DNA from: Bradyrhizobium sp. BTAi1
GTDB taxonomy: Bacteria > Pseudomonadota > Alphaproteobacteria > Rhizobiales > Xanthobacteraceae
Direction of reading: 5' to 3'
Assembly: GCF_000015165.1 (NCBI RefSeq)
Contig: NC_009485.1
Location: forward strand, 930,001-994,000
Length of the DNA: 64,000 nucleotides
Below are positions 26,802 to 37,004 of this stretch, piece after piece. Position 1 is the first letter of the stretch, and each line of letters starts with the position of its first letter. The position numbers were made by a program, and so were the translations under genes. Below the pieces are notes generated by a model, which searched no databases, was not told where the DNA came from, and was given only the letters and a program-made list of their open reading frames with translations.

Positions 26802-28264
26802 CGCCGTTGCGCATTCTGTCGGTCGCGTCCGAGGTTTATCCCATCGTCAAGACCGGCGGCCTCGCCGACGTCGTCGGCGCCCTGCCGTGGGCGCTGATGG
26901 CCGAGGATGTCGAGGTCCGCACCCTGATCCCCGGTTATCCCGCCGTGATGCTGGCGCTGGAGCAGGTCAGCGAGATCAGCTCGCTGCCGAACTTCTTCGG
27001 CGGCAATGCAAGGCTGCTCGGCGGCAGCCATGGCGCGCTCGATCTGTTCGTGCTGGACGCGCCGCATCTGTATGACAGGCCCGGCAATCCGTATCTGGGT
27101 CCCGAGGGCAAGGATTGGCCCGACAACGCCTTCCGCTTTGCGGCGCTGGCGCGTGCGGCCTCTTATATCGGGCTCGGCGCGGTGCCGGCCTTCGTGCCCG
27201 ATATCGTTCACGGCCATGACTGGCAGGCGGGCCTGGTGCCGGCCTATCTGCTCTACAGCCATCGGCCGCATCCCGGCACGGTGATGACCGTGCACAATCT
27301 GGCGTTCCAGGGCCGCTTTCCGCGTCACTTCCTGCCGCCGCTCGGGCTGCCGCCGGAATCCTTTTCGATCTATGGCCTCGAATATTATGGCGACATCAGC
27401 TTCCTCAAAGCGGGGCTGCAATTCGCCGACAAGATCACCACGGTGTCGCCGACCTATGCCCGGGAGATCCAGAGCGACGAGCAGGGGATGGGCCTGGGCG
27501 GCCTGCTGCGCCAGCGCGCCTCCGATCTCGTCGGCATCCTGAATGGCATCGACACCGCGGTGTGGGATCCCGGCAGCGATCCGGCGATCGCATCGCATTT
27601 TGGCATCGAGCGGCTCGAGGCCCGCGCGCCCAACAAGGCCGCGCTGCAGACGCGGATGGGCCTGCAGGTGTCGCCTGAGACCTTCCTGCTCGGCGTCGTC
27701 AGCCGCCTGACCTCGCAAAAAGGGCTCGATTTGCTGCTGTCCTGCCTGCCGACCCTGGTCGGCAGCGGCATCCAGCTGGCGCTGCTCGGGGACGGCGAGG
27801 CCGAACTGCGGGACGCGTTTCACGCCGCGGCCCAGCGCTATCCTGGCCAGATCGGGGTTGTCATCGGCTACGACGAGGGGCTTGCACATCTCATCCAGGC
27901 CGGCTGCGATGCGCTGGTCGTGCCGTCGCGGTTCGAGCCCTGCGGCCTGACGCAGCTCTGCGCCTTGCGCTACGGCGCGCTGCCGATCGTCACCGCGGTG
28001 GGCGGGCTTGCCGACACCGTGATCGACGAGACCGAAGCCGGCGTCGCCGCCACCGGCTTCAAATGTGCCTCGGTCACCGCGGAGGCGCTCGATCAGACGC
28101 TGCGGCGGGCCGCAGCCGCGTTCTACGCCGCGCGGAGCAACGCCTCGAACTGGACCCGCATGCAGCTCAACGCGATGCTGACCGACGTCTCCTGGCGTCA
28201 TCGCGCTGGCCGCTACGCCGAGCTCTACCGGCAGATCGTCGCGCAGCGGCGCCCGGCCGGGTGA
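26798..28264 (+). CDS. glgA: Glycogen synthase (ADP-glucose)
   Basis: The 488-residue GT5 glycosyltransferase extends alpha-1,4-glucan chains from ADP-glucose. The KTGGLADV motif at 18-25 binds ADP-glucose, and the C-terminal half has [17 protein letters not shown] with the family's E-x7-E catalytic region. It overlaps glgC by four bases. No glgB, glgX or glgP lies in the window, so branching and breakdown enzymes must be encoded elsewhere. Confidence 0.95.
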   Translation: MTPLRILSVASEVYPIVKTGGLADVVGALPWALMAEDVEVRTLIPGYPAVMLALEQVSEISSLPNFFGGNARLLGGSHGALDLFVLDAPHLYDRPGNPYLGPEGKDWPDNAFRFAALARAASYIGLGAVPAFVPDIVHGHDWQAGLVPAYLLYSHRPHPGTVMTVHNLAFQGRFPRHFLPPLGLPPESFSIYGLEYYGDISFLKAGLQFADKITTVSPTYAREIQSDEQGMGLGGLLRQRASDLVGILNGIDTAVWDPGSDPAIASHFGIERLEARAPNKAALQTRMGLQVSPETFLLGVVSRLTSQKGLDLLLSCLPTLVGSGIQLALLGDGEAELRDAFHAAAQRYPGQIGVVIGYDEGLAHLIQAGCDALVVPSRFEPCGLTQLCALRYGALPIVTAVGGLADTVIDETEAGVAATGFKCASVTAEALDQTLRRAAAAFYAARSNASNWTRMQLNAMLTDVSWRHRAGRYAELYRQIVAQRRPAG

Positions 28265-28288
28265 GCGTGGACAGCCTGATCAGCCGAC

Positions 28289-29326
28289 CTATGCCTCGAT
28301 GAGAACCTTCAGAGCATGGGTCCTGGCCGCGGCGCCGAAGGTCTCATAGGCATCGAGGATCTGGTCCAGTCTGAAGCGATGGGTGATCAGCAGCTTCGGC
28401 TCGAGTTTCTTCGACTGTACCGTCTTGAGCAGCATCGGCGTCGTCACGGTGTCGACCAGCCGCGTCGTGATCGCGATGTTGCGATCCCACAGTTTCTCCA
28501 GATGCAGGTCGGCCTTGACGCCGTGCACGCCGACATTGGCGATGGTGCCGCCAGGGGCGATGATGTCTTCGCAGGTCACAAAGGTCGCGGGGACGCCGAC
28601 CGCCTCGATCGCCGTGTCGACGCCGCGGCCATGTGTCAGCGCCATCACCTTCTCGACCGCCTTGCCGTCGGCATTGTTGATGGTGCTGGTGGCGCCGAAG
28701 CGGGCGGCGACCTCGAGCCGGTTGTCATCGAGATCGATCATGATGATCTCCGCCGGCGAATAGAACTGCGCGGTCAGCAGCGCCGCCAGGCCGATCGGAC
28801 CGGCGCCGACGATCGCGACCGTCGAGCCCGGCTCGACCTTGCCGTTGAGGACACCGCATTCGAACCCGGTCGGCAGGATGTCACTCAGCATCACCAGCGC
28901 CTCCTCCTCGGTGCCCGGGGGCACGTGGTAAAGGCTGGTGTCGGCGTGCGGCGTGCGCACATATTCCGCCTGCGTGCCATCGATCTTGTTGCCGAGGATC
29001 CAGCCGCCATGGCGGCAATGCGAATACATGCCGCGGCGGCAATAGTCGCAGGTTCCGCAGGCCGAGATGCAGGAGATGATGACGTGGTCGCCGGGCTTGA
29101 AGGCGCGCACCGCGCTGCCCACCGCCTCGACCACGCCGACGCCCTCGTGACCGAGGATGCGGCCCGGCGTGCAGGTCGGCACGTCGCCCTTGAGGATGTG
29201 CAGGTCGGTGCCGCAGATCGTGGTCTTCAGGATTTTGACCACGGCATCGCCGGGTTCGAGGATCGTCGGCTTCGGCCGCTCATCGACGGATTTCTGGCCG
29301 GGACCATGATAGACCAGGGCCTTCAT
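28289..29326 (-). CDS. Zinc-dependent alcohol dehydrogenase (MDR family)
   Basis: The 345-residue medium-chain dehydrogenase has CGTDLHI (catalytic zinc cysteine), GHEGVGVVEAVG (zinc histidine/glutamate), four clustered cysteines CGTCDYC...C for the structural zinc, and the NAD-binding GAGPIG loop. It resembles the theonine/alcohol dehydrogenases that oxidise short alcohols or polyols. The ATG at 29326 follows CGGAGGA. It converges with glgA and is divergent from the amidohydrolase gene, so its pathway is unclear; alcohol or formaldehyde-type substrates are possible. Confidence 0.88.
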   Translation of the reverse strand: MKALVYHGPGQKSVDERPKPTILEPGDAVVKILKTTICGTDLHILKGDVPTCTPGRILGHEGVGVVEAVGSAVRAFKPGDHVIISCISACGTCDYCRRGMYSHCRHGGWILGNKIDGTQAEYVRTPHADTSLYHVPPGTEEEALVMLSDILPTGFECGVLNGKVEPGSTVAIVGAGPIGLAALLTAQFYSPAEIIMIDLDDNRLEVAARFGATSTINNADGKAVEKVMALTHGRGVDTAIEAVGVPATFVTCEDIIAPGGTIANVGVHGVKADLHLEKLWDRNIAITTRLVDTVTTPMLLKTVQSKKLEPKLLITHRFRLDQILDAYETFGAAARTHALKVLIEA

Positions 29327-29564
29327 GATGTTCCTCCGCAAGTTGTTGGCGAAGCATCACGCGAACGAGGTTGCCGTCGATTGAGGCGTATCAAGCCAGG
29401 GCGCCTTTCCTATCACTATCCTGTGTTGCAGGGGGCGCGGAGGCCGACGGTGCCGCGCAGCGTCCTATTGCAGCCCAGCCCGGCGCCGATCACATGCCGA
29501 TCCGGCTGGACGCATCGGCACGGCTCACGGATAGTCCTGCGGTTCCCTGCGAGACTGTGACCTC

Positions 29565-31037
29565 ATGACCGACCTGCCGACAACTTCTCCCGCCTTCGAT
29601 CTCATCATCCGCGGCGGCACCGTGATCGACGGCACGCGGGCGCCGCGCTTTCAGGCGGATGTCGGCATCACGGATGGTCGCATCGCTGTCATCGGCCCGC
29701 TGGACAACAGGACGGCTGCGCGGGAGATCGACGCCACCGGCCGCATCGTCGCGCCGGGTTTCATCGATTCCCACACCCACGACGACAGCGCGGTGCTGGT
29801 CGATCCCGGCATGACCTGCAAGGTCTCGCAGGGCGTGACATCGGTGGTGACCGGCAATTGCGGTGTCAGCATCGCGCCGTTGAAACCCGGCTCGCCGCGG
29901 CCGATGCCGCTCGGCCTGCTGTCGCCCGGCGGCGGCCAGGTTGCCGAGTTCGCGTCGTTTGCAGGCTACGTCGCGGCGCTGCGCGCGGCACCCGCAGCGG
30001 TCAATGTCGCGCCGATGGTCGGCCATACCTCGCTGCGGGCGTCCGTCGTGAGCGATCTCGGCCGCGCCGCGACCGACAGCGAAATCGGCGCGATGCGCAG
30101 CCATGTTCAGGAGGCGCTCGACGCGGGGGCCATCGGCGTGTCGACCGGAACGTTCTATCCGCCGGCCGAGGCGGCGCCGACCGCGGAGATCATCGAGGTC
30201 TGCCGTCCCCTGACCGGCAGCGGCGGCGTCTATGCGACGCATATGCGCAACGAGGCCGATCAGGTGACGCAATCGCTGGAGGAAAGCTTCGCGATCGGCA
30301 AGGCGCTCGATGTCCAGGTCGTGATCTCGCACCACAAGGTGGTGGGGCCGGCCAATTTCGGCCGCACCAAGGAGACCTTGCCGCTGATCAGCAAGGCGAT
30401 GAGCTGCCAATGCGTCGCGCTCGACTGCTATCCCTATAATGCCTCGTCGACGATGCTGCACACCGATCCGGCCAAGCTGCAGGTGAAGGTGGTCGTCGCG
30501 GCGTCCGGTCCGCATCCCGAGGTCGCCGGCCGCGATCTTGCTGAGATCGCTGCCGCCTGGGGCGTCGACCGGCTGGAGGCGGCCAAGCGGCTGCAACCCG
30601 CCTCTGCGATCTATTTCGCGATGGACGAGGCCGACGTGCGGACCATCCTGGCCTTCGAGCCGACCATGATCGGCTCCGACGGCCTGCCGTTCGGCGAGCG
30701 GCCGCATCCCAGGCTGTGGGGCACGTTCCCCCGCGTGCTCGGCTATTACTGTCGCGAGCTCGAGCTGTTCTCGCTGGAGACCGCGGTCTGGAAGATGAGC
30801 GGCCTGACCGCGCGCAATTTCGGCATCAAGGAGCGCGGCACGATCGCGGTCGGCAACCACGCCGACATCACGATCTTCGATGCATCCCGCGTGCGCGACG
30901 CCGCGACCTATGATGACCCCTGCGTGCCGGCCGCCGGCATCGAGGCCGTCATCGTCAATGGCGCGCTGACCTGGTGGCAGGGCACGCACCAGAACGCGCG
31001 CGCCGGGCAGGTGATCACGCGTGCTACGCGGCGATGA
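29565..31037 (+). CDS. D-aminoacylase-type amidohydrolase
   Basis: The 490-residue metal-dependent hydrolase has the N-terminal [13 protein letters not shown] strand, the metal-binding SHTHDD (H70, H72), VTGNCG, and later SHHKVVG and GSDGLPFG segments. This is the N-acyl-D-amino-acid deacylase (dan/D-aminoacylase) group, which frees D-amino acids from N-acyl forms; dihydroorotase-like relatives exist. It is convergent with the LacI-type regulator gene (stops adjacent). Together with the M24 protein and dehydrogenase it suggests catabolism of an N-acylated compound. Confidence 0.85.
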   Translation: MTDLPTTSPAFDLIIRGGTVIDGTRAPRFQADVGITDGRIAVIGPLDNRTAAREIDATGRIVAPGFIDSHTHDDSAVLVDPGMTCKVSQGVTSVVTGNCGVSIAPLKPGSPRPMPLGLLSPGGGQVAEFASFAGYVAALRAAPAAVNVAPMVGHTSLRASVVSDLGRAATDSEIGAMRSHVQEALDAGAIGVSTGTFYPPAEAAPTAEIIEVCRPLTGSGGVYATHMRNEADQVTQSLEESFAIGKALDVQVVISHHKVVGPANFGRTKETLPLISKAMSCQCVALDCYPYNASSTMLHTDPAKLQVKVVVAASGPHPEVAGRDLAEIAAAWGVDRLEAAKRLQPASAIYFAMDEADVRTILAFEPTMIGSDGLPFGERPHPRLWGTFPRVLGYYCRELELFSLETAVWKMSGLTARNFGIKERGTIAVGNHADITIFDASRVRDAATYDDPCVPAAGIEAVIVNGALTWWQGTHQNARAGQVITRATRR

Positions 31038-32099
31038 TCAGGAGCGCGGCCGCGCCGTCGATGCGCGGATGATGAGCTCCGGCTGCAGCACGACATGCTC
31101 GTTGGCGGCGTCGGGACTGCGGATGCGCGCGAGCAGCAGCCGCGCTGCGGTCGCGCCCATCTCGCGCTGCGCGATCCGTACGGTGGTGAGCGGCGGCGAG
31201 ACCAGGTCGACGAAGGGCATGTCGTTGTGGCCGACGACGGAGACATCCGCCGGGCAGGTGAGGCCGCTCGCGGCGAGCGCATCATAGACGCCGAGCGCCA
31301 GCAGATCGTTGGCGGCGACGATGGCGGTCGGCCTCGCCTTGCGGCCGAGAAGCCGTAGTCCCGCCTCGCGGCCGGCGGCGCGCGTATAGGCGGTGGCGGC
31401 CTCGATCGGGGCATCGCCGAGGGACAAGCCGGAATCTGCGATGCTGGCTTCGAAGCCTGCGCGTCGCCGCGCGCCGGTCGAGATCTCCTGCGGGCCCGCG
31501 ACATGGCCGATCCGCCGATGGCCCAGCGCGACCAGATGATCGACCGCCAGCCGCATGCCGGCCGCATCGTCGCTGGCCGCCGACGGCAACTCCCCGGCCG
31601 CATCGACGCGATTGACCAGCACCACTGGCGTCGATGCTCCGACGGAGTGCGCCACGACGTCGTCGTGCAGCCTCACCGTCGCCAGGACCAGGCCGTCGAC
31701 ACCGCGCGCGATCAGGCTGTCGACGAGATCCTGCTGCGAGCCACCCGTGCCGACATCGACGACGATCGTTGCATATCCCTCCGCGTTGAGATGTTCCGCC
31801 AGGCCCGAGAGAACGGGGGGGAAGCCGGGATCCGCAATGTCCGGCGCCAGCACGCCGATCAGGCCGCTGCGGCCGGTGCGCAGGCCCTTGGCGGCCATGT
31901 TCAACCGGTAGCCGAGCGCGTTGGCCTCGGCCTGGATCCGCTCGGCGACGTCGGCAGCGACCAGATGCTTCATGGCCGGGCTCAGCGCCCGCGACACGGT
32001 CGAGGGATGCACGCCGCAGCGCGCTGCGATGTCCTTGATGGTGGGACGTGGCGCCGTCGCCCCGCGGCCCGTCAGTGATCGGCGGTCCCCGTGTCTCAT
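31038..32099 (-). CDS. LacI-family transcriptional regulator
   Basis: The 353-residue protein has an N-terminal LacI helix-turn-helix ([21 protein letters not shown]) with the hinge [20 protein letters not shown], and a periplasmic-binding-protein-like ligand domain ([15 protein letters not shown] to [11 protein letters not shown]). It should repress or activate the divergent M24/dehydrogenase operon and possibly respond to its substrate. The ATG at 32099 has GGAG upstream; a longer open frame upstream lacks similarity. A perfect palindrome between the divergent genes is the probable operator. Confidence 0.9.
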   Translation of the reverse strand: MRHGDRRSLTGRGATAPRPTIKDIAARCGVHPSTVSRALSPAMKHLVAADVAERIQAEANALGYRLNMAAKGLRTGRSGLIGVLAPDIADPGFPPVLSGLAEHLNAEGYATIVVDVGTGGSQQDLVDSLIARGVDGLVLATVRLHDDVVAHSVGASTPVVLVNRVDAAGELPSAASDDAAGMRLAVDHLVALGHRRIGHVAGPQEISTGARRRAGFEASIADSGLSLGDAPIEAATAYTRAAGREAGLRLLGRKARPTAIVAANDLLALGVYDALAASGLTCPADVSVVGHNDMPFVDLVSPPLTTVRIAQREMGATAARLLLARIRSPDAANEHVVLQPELIIRASTARPRS

Positions 32100-32147
32100 T
32101 CCCGCTCCGTGGTGCCACACCCTTGGACAAATCCTGCCTATAATACC

Positions 32148-32195
32148 TTGACACATTTCTCGCGGATGCACTAATCTCTCGTGCAATCGATTGCA
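32148..32195 (+). promoter_or_regulatory. Promoter and LacI-type operator of the M24 gene
   Basis: TTGACA at 32148-32153 is a good -35 element, with TAATCT around 32172-32177 a possible -10. TGCAATCGATTGCA at 32182-32195 is a perfect 14-bp palindrome with the central CG typical of LacI-family operators. It sits at the expected transcription start, a position suited to repression. Confidence 0.75.
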
Positions 32196-32217
32196 ATCCT
32201 CGGGAAGGAGCGTCCAC

Positions 32218-33519
32218 ATGACAGGAAGCGCGCTGAAGCCGCATTTGGTCAGCCCGGAGCATCTCGATCCGCATTGGCGTTGGAACCGCGCCATCCCGGC
32301 GCATGGCCATGTCTCGGTGGATTTCGAACGCCGCGTCGATTTCGATCGTCTGCGGAACTATCGGCTGGCGCGGGCGCGCGCGGCGCTGAAGGCGTCCGGC
32401 TGCGGCGCGCTGCTGCTGTTCGACGTCAACAACATCCGCTACGTGTCCGGAACCAAGATCGGCGAATGGGAACGCGACAAGCTGTGCCGGTTCGCGTTGC
32501 TCGCCGGCGATGGCGAGCCGATCGTATGGGATTTCGGCTCGGCTGCCGTGCATCACCGGATGTTCTGCGACTGGCTGGCGCCGGAGAATTGCCGCGCCGG
32601 CATGCTCGGCATGCGCGGCACCGTGCCGCCCGCCGTCGGCCTGATGAAGGCGCATGCCGAGGAGGTGATGAGCCTGTTGCGATCAGCAGGGGTCGCCGAC
32701 ATGCCGGTCGGCGTCGACCTCGCCGAGACCGCGATGTTCTTCGAACTGCAGAAGGCCGGGATGAAGGTCGTCGACGGTCAGCAGGTGATGCTGGATGCGC
32801 GCGAGATCAAGAACATCGACGAGATCATGCTGCTCAACCAGGCGGCCGCGATGGTCGACGGCGTCTATCATTCGATCTACGAGAATTTGAAGCCCGGAGT
32901 GCGCGAGAACGACATCGTCGCGCTCGCCAACAAGCTGCTCTACGAGATGGGCTCCGATGACGTCGAGGCGATCAACGCCATTTCGGGCGAGCGCTGCAAT
33001 CCGCATCCGCATAATTTCACCGACCGCATCCTGCGCCCTGGCGATCAGGCGTTCTTCGACATCCTGCAATCCTACCAGGGCTACCGCACCTGCTATTACC
33101 GCACCTTCAATGTCGGCCGCGCCACCCCGGCGCAGCATGACGCCTATAAGCGCTGCCGCGAATGGCTCGACCATGCGATCGCCTTGATCAAGCCCGGCGT
33201 CTCGACCGACACCGTCGCCAAGGTCTGGCCGGCGGCGGAGGAGTTCGGCTTCCCCTCGGAGATGGCGGCGTTCGGCCTGCAATTCGGCCATGGCCTCGGC
33301 CTCGCGCTGCATGAGCGCCCGATCATCTCGCGGCTGGTCTCGCTTGACAATCCGATGGAGATCAAGACGGGAATGGTGTTCGCGCTGGAGACCTACTGTC
33401 CCGCGACCGACGGGTTTTCGGCCGCACGGATCGAGGAAGAGGTCGTGGTGACGGATAGAGGCTGCCAGGTGATCACGCTGTTCCCCGCGGAAGAGCTGCC
33501 GATCGCCAACCGCTATTGA
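32218..33519 (+). CDS. M24-family (creatinase/aminopeptidase P-like) protein with incomplete metal site
   Basis: The 433-residue protein has the two-domain creatinase/prolidase architecture: N-terminal domain GALLLFDVNNIRYVSGTK and C-terminal pita-bread fold. Metal ligands D281, H358 (FGHGLG), E391 and a glutamate at about 406-408 are present. The segment FFDILQSYQGYRTCYYRTF lacks the second Asp and the Asp normally preceding the RT motif. It may therefore be a creatinase-like, metal-independent hydrolase, or a DddP-like lyase relative with a changed site. It is controlled by the divergent LacI protein and followed by a dehydrogenase gene. Confidence 0.8.
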   Translation: MTGSALKPHLVSPEHLDPHWRWNRAIPAHGHVSVDFERRVDFDRLRNYRLARARAALKASGCGALLLFDVNNIRYVSGTKIGEWERDKLCRFALLAGDGEPIVWDFGSAAVHHRMFCDWLAPENCRAGMLGMRGTVPPAVGLMKAHAEEVMSLLRSAGVADMPVGVDLAETAMFFELQKAGMKVVDGQQVMLDAREIKNIDEIMLLNQAAAMVDGVYHSIYENLKPGVRENDIVALANKLLYEMGSDDVEAINAISGERCNPHPHNFTDRILRPGDQAFFDILQSYQGYRTCYYRTFNVGRATPAQHDAYKRCREWLDHAIALIKPGVSTDTVAKVWPAAEEFGFPSEMAAFGLQFGHGLGLALHERPIISRLVSLDNPMEIKTGMVFALETYCPATDGFSAARIEEEVVVTDRGCQVITLFPAEELPIANRY

Positions 33520-33542
33520 GCGAAGCAACGGGGAGACGACAC

Positions 33543-34508
33543 ATGGCTGCAACGCATTCGCTCGGCTGGATCGGCATGGGGCGCATGGGCTATCCGATGG
33601 CCGAACGTCTCTTGAAGGCTGACCTGAAGCTCTCGATCTGGAACCGGACCCGCGCCAAGGCCGAGCCGCTGGCGGCGAAGGGCGGCGTGATCGTCGACCG
33701 TCCGAGCGATCTTGCGACGTGCGACATCGTGTTCTCGATGGTGTCGACCGGCAAGGATCTCGAACAGGTCTATTTCGGCGACAACGGCCTCGTGGCGTCG
33801 AGCCTCGGACCGCGGCCCAGGATCCTGGTCGACTGCTCCTCGATCGGCATCGAGCAGTCGGAGGCGATCGCCGCCAGACTGAAGCGGCTCGACTGCGCGT
33901 TCGTTCGTGCGCCGGTGTCCGGCAACGGCAAATGCGTCAAGGCGGGGAAGCTGTCGTCGGTGGTCTCCGGGCCGGAATCGGCGTTCGAGATCATCGCGCC
34001 CTATCTCGCCAAGATCGCCGTCTCCGGCGTGTCCTATGTCGGCGAGGGCGAGCTCGCGCGCATCTGCAAGATCGCGCACAATGTGTTCCTCGGCGTCGTG
34101 ATCCAGAATCTCGCCGAGATCACGATCCTGGCGCAGAAGGCCGGCGTGCCGCGCCATGCCTTTCTGGATTTCATGAATGCCAGCGTGATGGGATCGACCT
34201 TCACGAAATACAAGAGCAACGCGCTGGTCAATCTCGACTGGACCACGACCTTCACGCCGACGCTGCTGCGCAAGGATCTCGATCTCGGCCTGTCGGCGGC
34301 GCGCCAGCTCGATGTCGCGATGCCGGTCGCGGCCGCGACACGCGAAGCGCTGCAGGCCCATGTCGGCGCCGCCTCGCTGCAGGCTGATCCCGCCGGCTAT
34401 CTGGACAAGGATTTTGCGGCGCTGCTTGAGACCGTGGCGCTCGCTGCCGGCGTGAAGCTGCAGCCCGAAAACGTGCCGATGCCGACGGGGCTGGAGACCG
34501 AGGGGTAG
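33543..34508 (+). CDS. 3-hydroxyisobutyrate dehydrogenase-like NAD(P)-binding enzyme
   Basis: The 321-residue beta-hydroxyacid dehydrogenase has the N-terminal nucleotide-binding GWIGMGRMGYPMAERL, the substrate segment APVSGN..CVKAGKL, and KIAHNVFLG containing the catalytic lysine (usually KxxNN). Family members oxidise 3-hydroxyisobutyrate, tartronate semialdehyde or related acids. It follows the M24 gene by 23 bases with GGGGAG before the ATG, so the two form one operon. Substrate is unknown. Confidence 0.85.
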   Translation: MAATHSLGWIGMGRMGYPMAERLLKADLKLSIWNRTRAKAEPLAAKGGVIVDRPSDLATCDIVFSMVSTGKDLEQVYFGDNGLVASSLGPRPRILVDCSSIGIEQSEAIAARLKRLDCAFVRAPVSGNGKCVKAGKLSSVVSGPESAFEIIAPYLAKIAVSGVSYVGEGELARICKIAHNVFLGVVIQNLAEITILAQKAGVPRHAFLDFMNASVMGSTFTKYKSNALVNLDWTTTFTPTLLRKDLDLGLSAARQLDVAMPVAAATREALQAHVGAASLQADPAGYLDKDFAALLETVALAAGVKLQPENVPMPTGLETEG

Positions 34509-34513
34509 GCGGC

Positions 34514-35827
34514 TCAGGCCTCGGTGAGCGCCCGCCAGCGCGTATCGCGCGCCGATGGCCGGCGATGCAGGCGGGCATCGATGAGCTGGCGCGCTTTCGC
34601 CAGCGCGCCGCTGCGGATCAGCGCCAGGATGTAGGTGTCCTCGATCACCTGGCGTTGCGCATGGCTGCCGCCGAGGCGGGCCATCTCCGCCTGAACCGGT
34701 GCGAGCTGCTCGGCGCAAACCCGATAGTTCTCGTTGTAGAACGCCTGGAACGCCAGGTAGAGCCGCGGCAGCAGCGGGGCAGCCGGCGAGCTCCCGCCTG
34801 CCGGCGGCGCCTTGAACGAGCGCAGCCTTTGGTTCAGGGCGATATCGTCGTCGGTCACCGCCGAGACCATCGCGCGATGCATCTCGACGAAGGGCAGCCG
34901 CGAGGTCGGAAACCCCGTCCTCGCATAGGTGCCGATCTCCTCCCACAGCTCAAAGGCGATCGGATGGTTTTCGATGCTCAGGCGCCACAGCAGGGATGCG
35001 CAGTCGGACAGGGTGTTCAGCGGCGGCGCGGCGCTCACGGCGGGGCTCAGCACGTTCAGGTGGATCGCGACCGCGCTCGCGGCATCGCCCCGGTCCAGGG
35101 CGCCAAGCGCCTGGTGCCAGCGGATGTGACCGTGCAGCATGCCCGTGTGGTCGTAGTCACCGATCCAATTCTCGACCAGCGCATCGGCCTCGTTCAGCGC
35201 ACCGTCCTCGAACATGGCATGCAGCAGCGCATGCACGGCATAGGCATTGTGCCGGCGCAGCGCAAAGCTGCGCTCGGTGATGGCGCGGCCCTTCGCAACC
35301 TCGCCGGCCTCGGTCAGGGCCCAGCCGTGATTGGACAGGAACCACCAATCCTCGCCGTATTCGGCGGCGAAGCGCTCGCAGAGGTCGCGGCGGGCGGCGT
35401 CGTGATCGATGCGGCCGGAGAAGGCCAGCAGGCCGAACGCGCCGAGCGGCAACGCCATGACCATGGCATCGCGCGGCCAGCTCGCAAGATGCGTCAAGGT
35501 CGATGTCAGCGCCTCCGCGCCGCGGCCTTCGATGGCCAGCGCCAATGTCGCGACATGGCTCTGCTCGCGCGCCGTGCCGCGTTTCGCGACAAGCTCACGC
35601 GCCCGCGCGATGGTCTGCAGCGCCGGCCCGCGCTGCTGATAGATGGCATGGATGCGCGCGCGGGCCGCATGCGCCAGCGCGAAATCCGGATCAAGCATGA
35701 TCGCGCGCTCGAACGCGTCCGTTGCGCCGGGCCAGAATGCGAGCAGCAGATCGACGCCGTCGCGATAGGCGGTTGCTGCCTCGGCCGAGGCGGTCGACAG
35801 CTCCAGGCCGTAGCGATCCTCCTCCAT
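34514..35827 (-). CDS. TTC38-like tetratricopeptide repeat protein
   Basis: The 437-residue soluble protein resembles tetratricopeptide repeat protein 38: it starts MEEDRYGLELSTAS and has AYRDGVDLLLAFWPGA.DAFERAI..DP.FALAHAARAR, a clear TPR-like repeat, with more helical pairs downstream. No catalytic motif is visible. TTC38-type proteins have no established role in bacteria. It begins one base after the aldo/keto reductase stop, so both come from one transcript. Confidence 0.82.
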   Translation of the reverse strand: MEEDRYGLELSTASAEAATAYRDGVDLLLAFWPGATDAFERAIMLDPDFALAHAARARIHAIYQQRGPALQTIARARELVAKRGTAREQSHVATLALAIEGRGAEALTSTLTHLASWPRDAMVMALPLGAFGLLAFSGRIDHDAARRDLCERFAAEYGEDWWFLSNHGWALTEAGEVAKGRAITERSFALRRHNAYAVHALLHAMFEDGALNEADALVENWIGDYDHTGMLHGHIRWHQALGALDRGDAASAVAIHLNVLSPAVSAAPPLNTLSDCASLLWRLSIENHPIAFELWEEIGTYARTGFPTSRLPFVEMHRAMVSAVTDDDIALNQRLRSFKAPPAGGSSPAAPLLPRLYLAFQAFYNENYRVCAEQLAPVQAEMARLGGSHAQRQVIEDTYILALIRSGALAKARQLIDARLHRRPSARDTRWRALTEA

Positions 35828-35828
35828 C

Positions 35829-36839
35829 TCAGTTTCTCCGCGGCTTGCGGCCTTCGATCGGATAGGCCGGATCGTTATAGCCGGGCGTCGAGGCATGGCC
35901 GGTGACGACGAGGCCGTCGATCAGCGACTCGTCGTCGGCGGCGTAGGGATAGTCCAGCGCGCGGATGTAGTCGTCCCATTGCGCCTCGGTCCGCGGACCT
36001 GCGATCACCGAGCTGATGAAAGCGGAGTTCAGCACCCAGGCGACCGCGAACTGCCCAGCCGTGAAACCCTTGGCCTCGGCATGGCGCTTGATCTCCTGCG
36101 CCAGCCGCAAGGATTCCGGCCGCCACTCGGTCTGCATCATCCGGGTGTCGTTGCGGCCGGCGCGCGTCTCCTTGTCCGGCGGTGCATCGGGGCTGTATTT
36201 GCCGGTGAGAACGCCGCGCGCCAGCGGGCTGTAGGGCACCACGCCGAGGCCGTAATAGCCGCAGGCCGGCAGATGCTCGACCTCCGGCATCCGGTTCATC
36301 GCGTTGTAATAAGGCTGGCTGACCACCGGGCGGTCGATGCCCATCCTGTCGCACAGATTGCAGATTTCGGCGACGCGCCAGGCGCGATAGTTGGAGACGC
36401 CGAAATAGCGGATCTTGCCGGCGCGCAGCAGGTCGCCCATCGCGCGCACGGTCTCTTCCAGCGGTGTCGCGTGGTCCTCCTTGTGCAGATAGTAGATGTC
36501 AATGTGACCGGTGCCGAGCCGTTTCAGGCTCTCGTCGGCGGCCTGCAGCACCCAGCGCCGCGACAGGCCGGCGCGGTTGGGGTCATCGCCCATCGGATTG
36601 GCGAGCTTGGTGGCGACGATCCAGCGGTCGCGCTCGGCGGCGATGGCGCGGCCGACGACCTCCTCCGATGCGCCCTTGTTGTAGGCGTCGGCCGTGTCGA
36701 TGAAGTTGATGCCGGCGTCACGCGCCGTGGCGATGATCCGCGCCGATGTCGCCTCGTCGGTCGGGCCGCCGAACATCATCGTGCCCAGGCAGATCGGCGA
36801 CACTTTCAGGCCGGAACGGCCGAGCTGGCGATATTGCAT
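35829..36839 (-). CDS. Aldo/keto reductase
   Basis: The 336-residue NADPH-dependent TIM-barrel reductase has the catalytic tetrad D48, Y53 (DTADAYNKG), K78 (ATKLANP) and H119 (YYLHKED). The N-terminus MQYRQLGRSGLKVS and the YSPLARGVLTGKY segment are typical of the AKR11-14 (YajO/Tas-like) branch. It would reduce an aldehyde or ketone; substrate unknown. It is upstream of and coupled to the TPR protein gene. Confidence 0.9.
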   Translation of the reverse strand: MQYRQLGRSGLKVSPICLGTMMFGGPTDEATSARIIATARDAGINFIDTADAYNKGASEEVVGRAIAAERDRWIVATKLANPMGDDPNRAGLSRRWVLQAADESLKRLGTGHIDIYYLHKEDHATPLEETVRAMGDLLRAGKIRYFGVSNYRAWRVAEICNLCDRMGIDRPVVSQPYYNAMNRMPEVEHLPACGYYGLGVVPYSPLARGVLTGKYSPDAPPDKETRAGRNDTRMMQTEWRPESLRLAQEIKRHAEAKGFTAGQFAVAWVLNSAFISSVIAGPRTEAQWDDYIRALDYPYAADDESLIDGLVVTGHASTPGYNDPAYPIEGRKPRRN

Positions 36840-36901
36840 TCTTGCCTCGTTGACAGACCCTCACCGTCCGCGGACGGGGAACTACGATAGCCGTCTCAGC
36901 G

Positions 36902-36990
36902 CGTCATTGCGAGCGCCGCGAAGCAATCCAGGATCGCGTCCGCGGAGGGACTCCGGACGGATTCGTCGCTGCGCGCCTCGCCCTGACGTG
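36902..36990. repeat. Degenerate GTCATTGCGAG-type repeat
   Basis: CGTCATTGCGAGCG at about 36902 followed by AAGCAATCCAGG matches the left half of the elements at 19059-19172 and 44969-45045. The right half (ACGGATTCGTCGCTGCGCGCCTCGCC) has diverged. It lies between the aldo/keto reductase and thioesterase genes. Confidence 0.6.
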
Positions 36991-37004
36991 GAGAGGCCGC
37001 AGCC

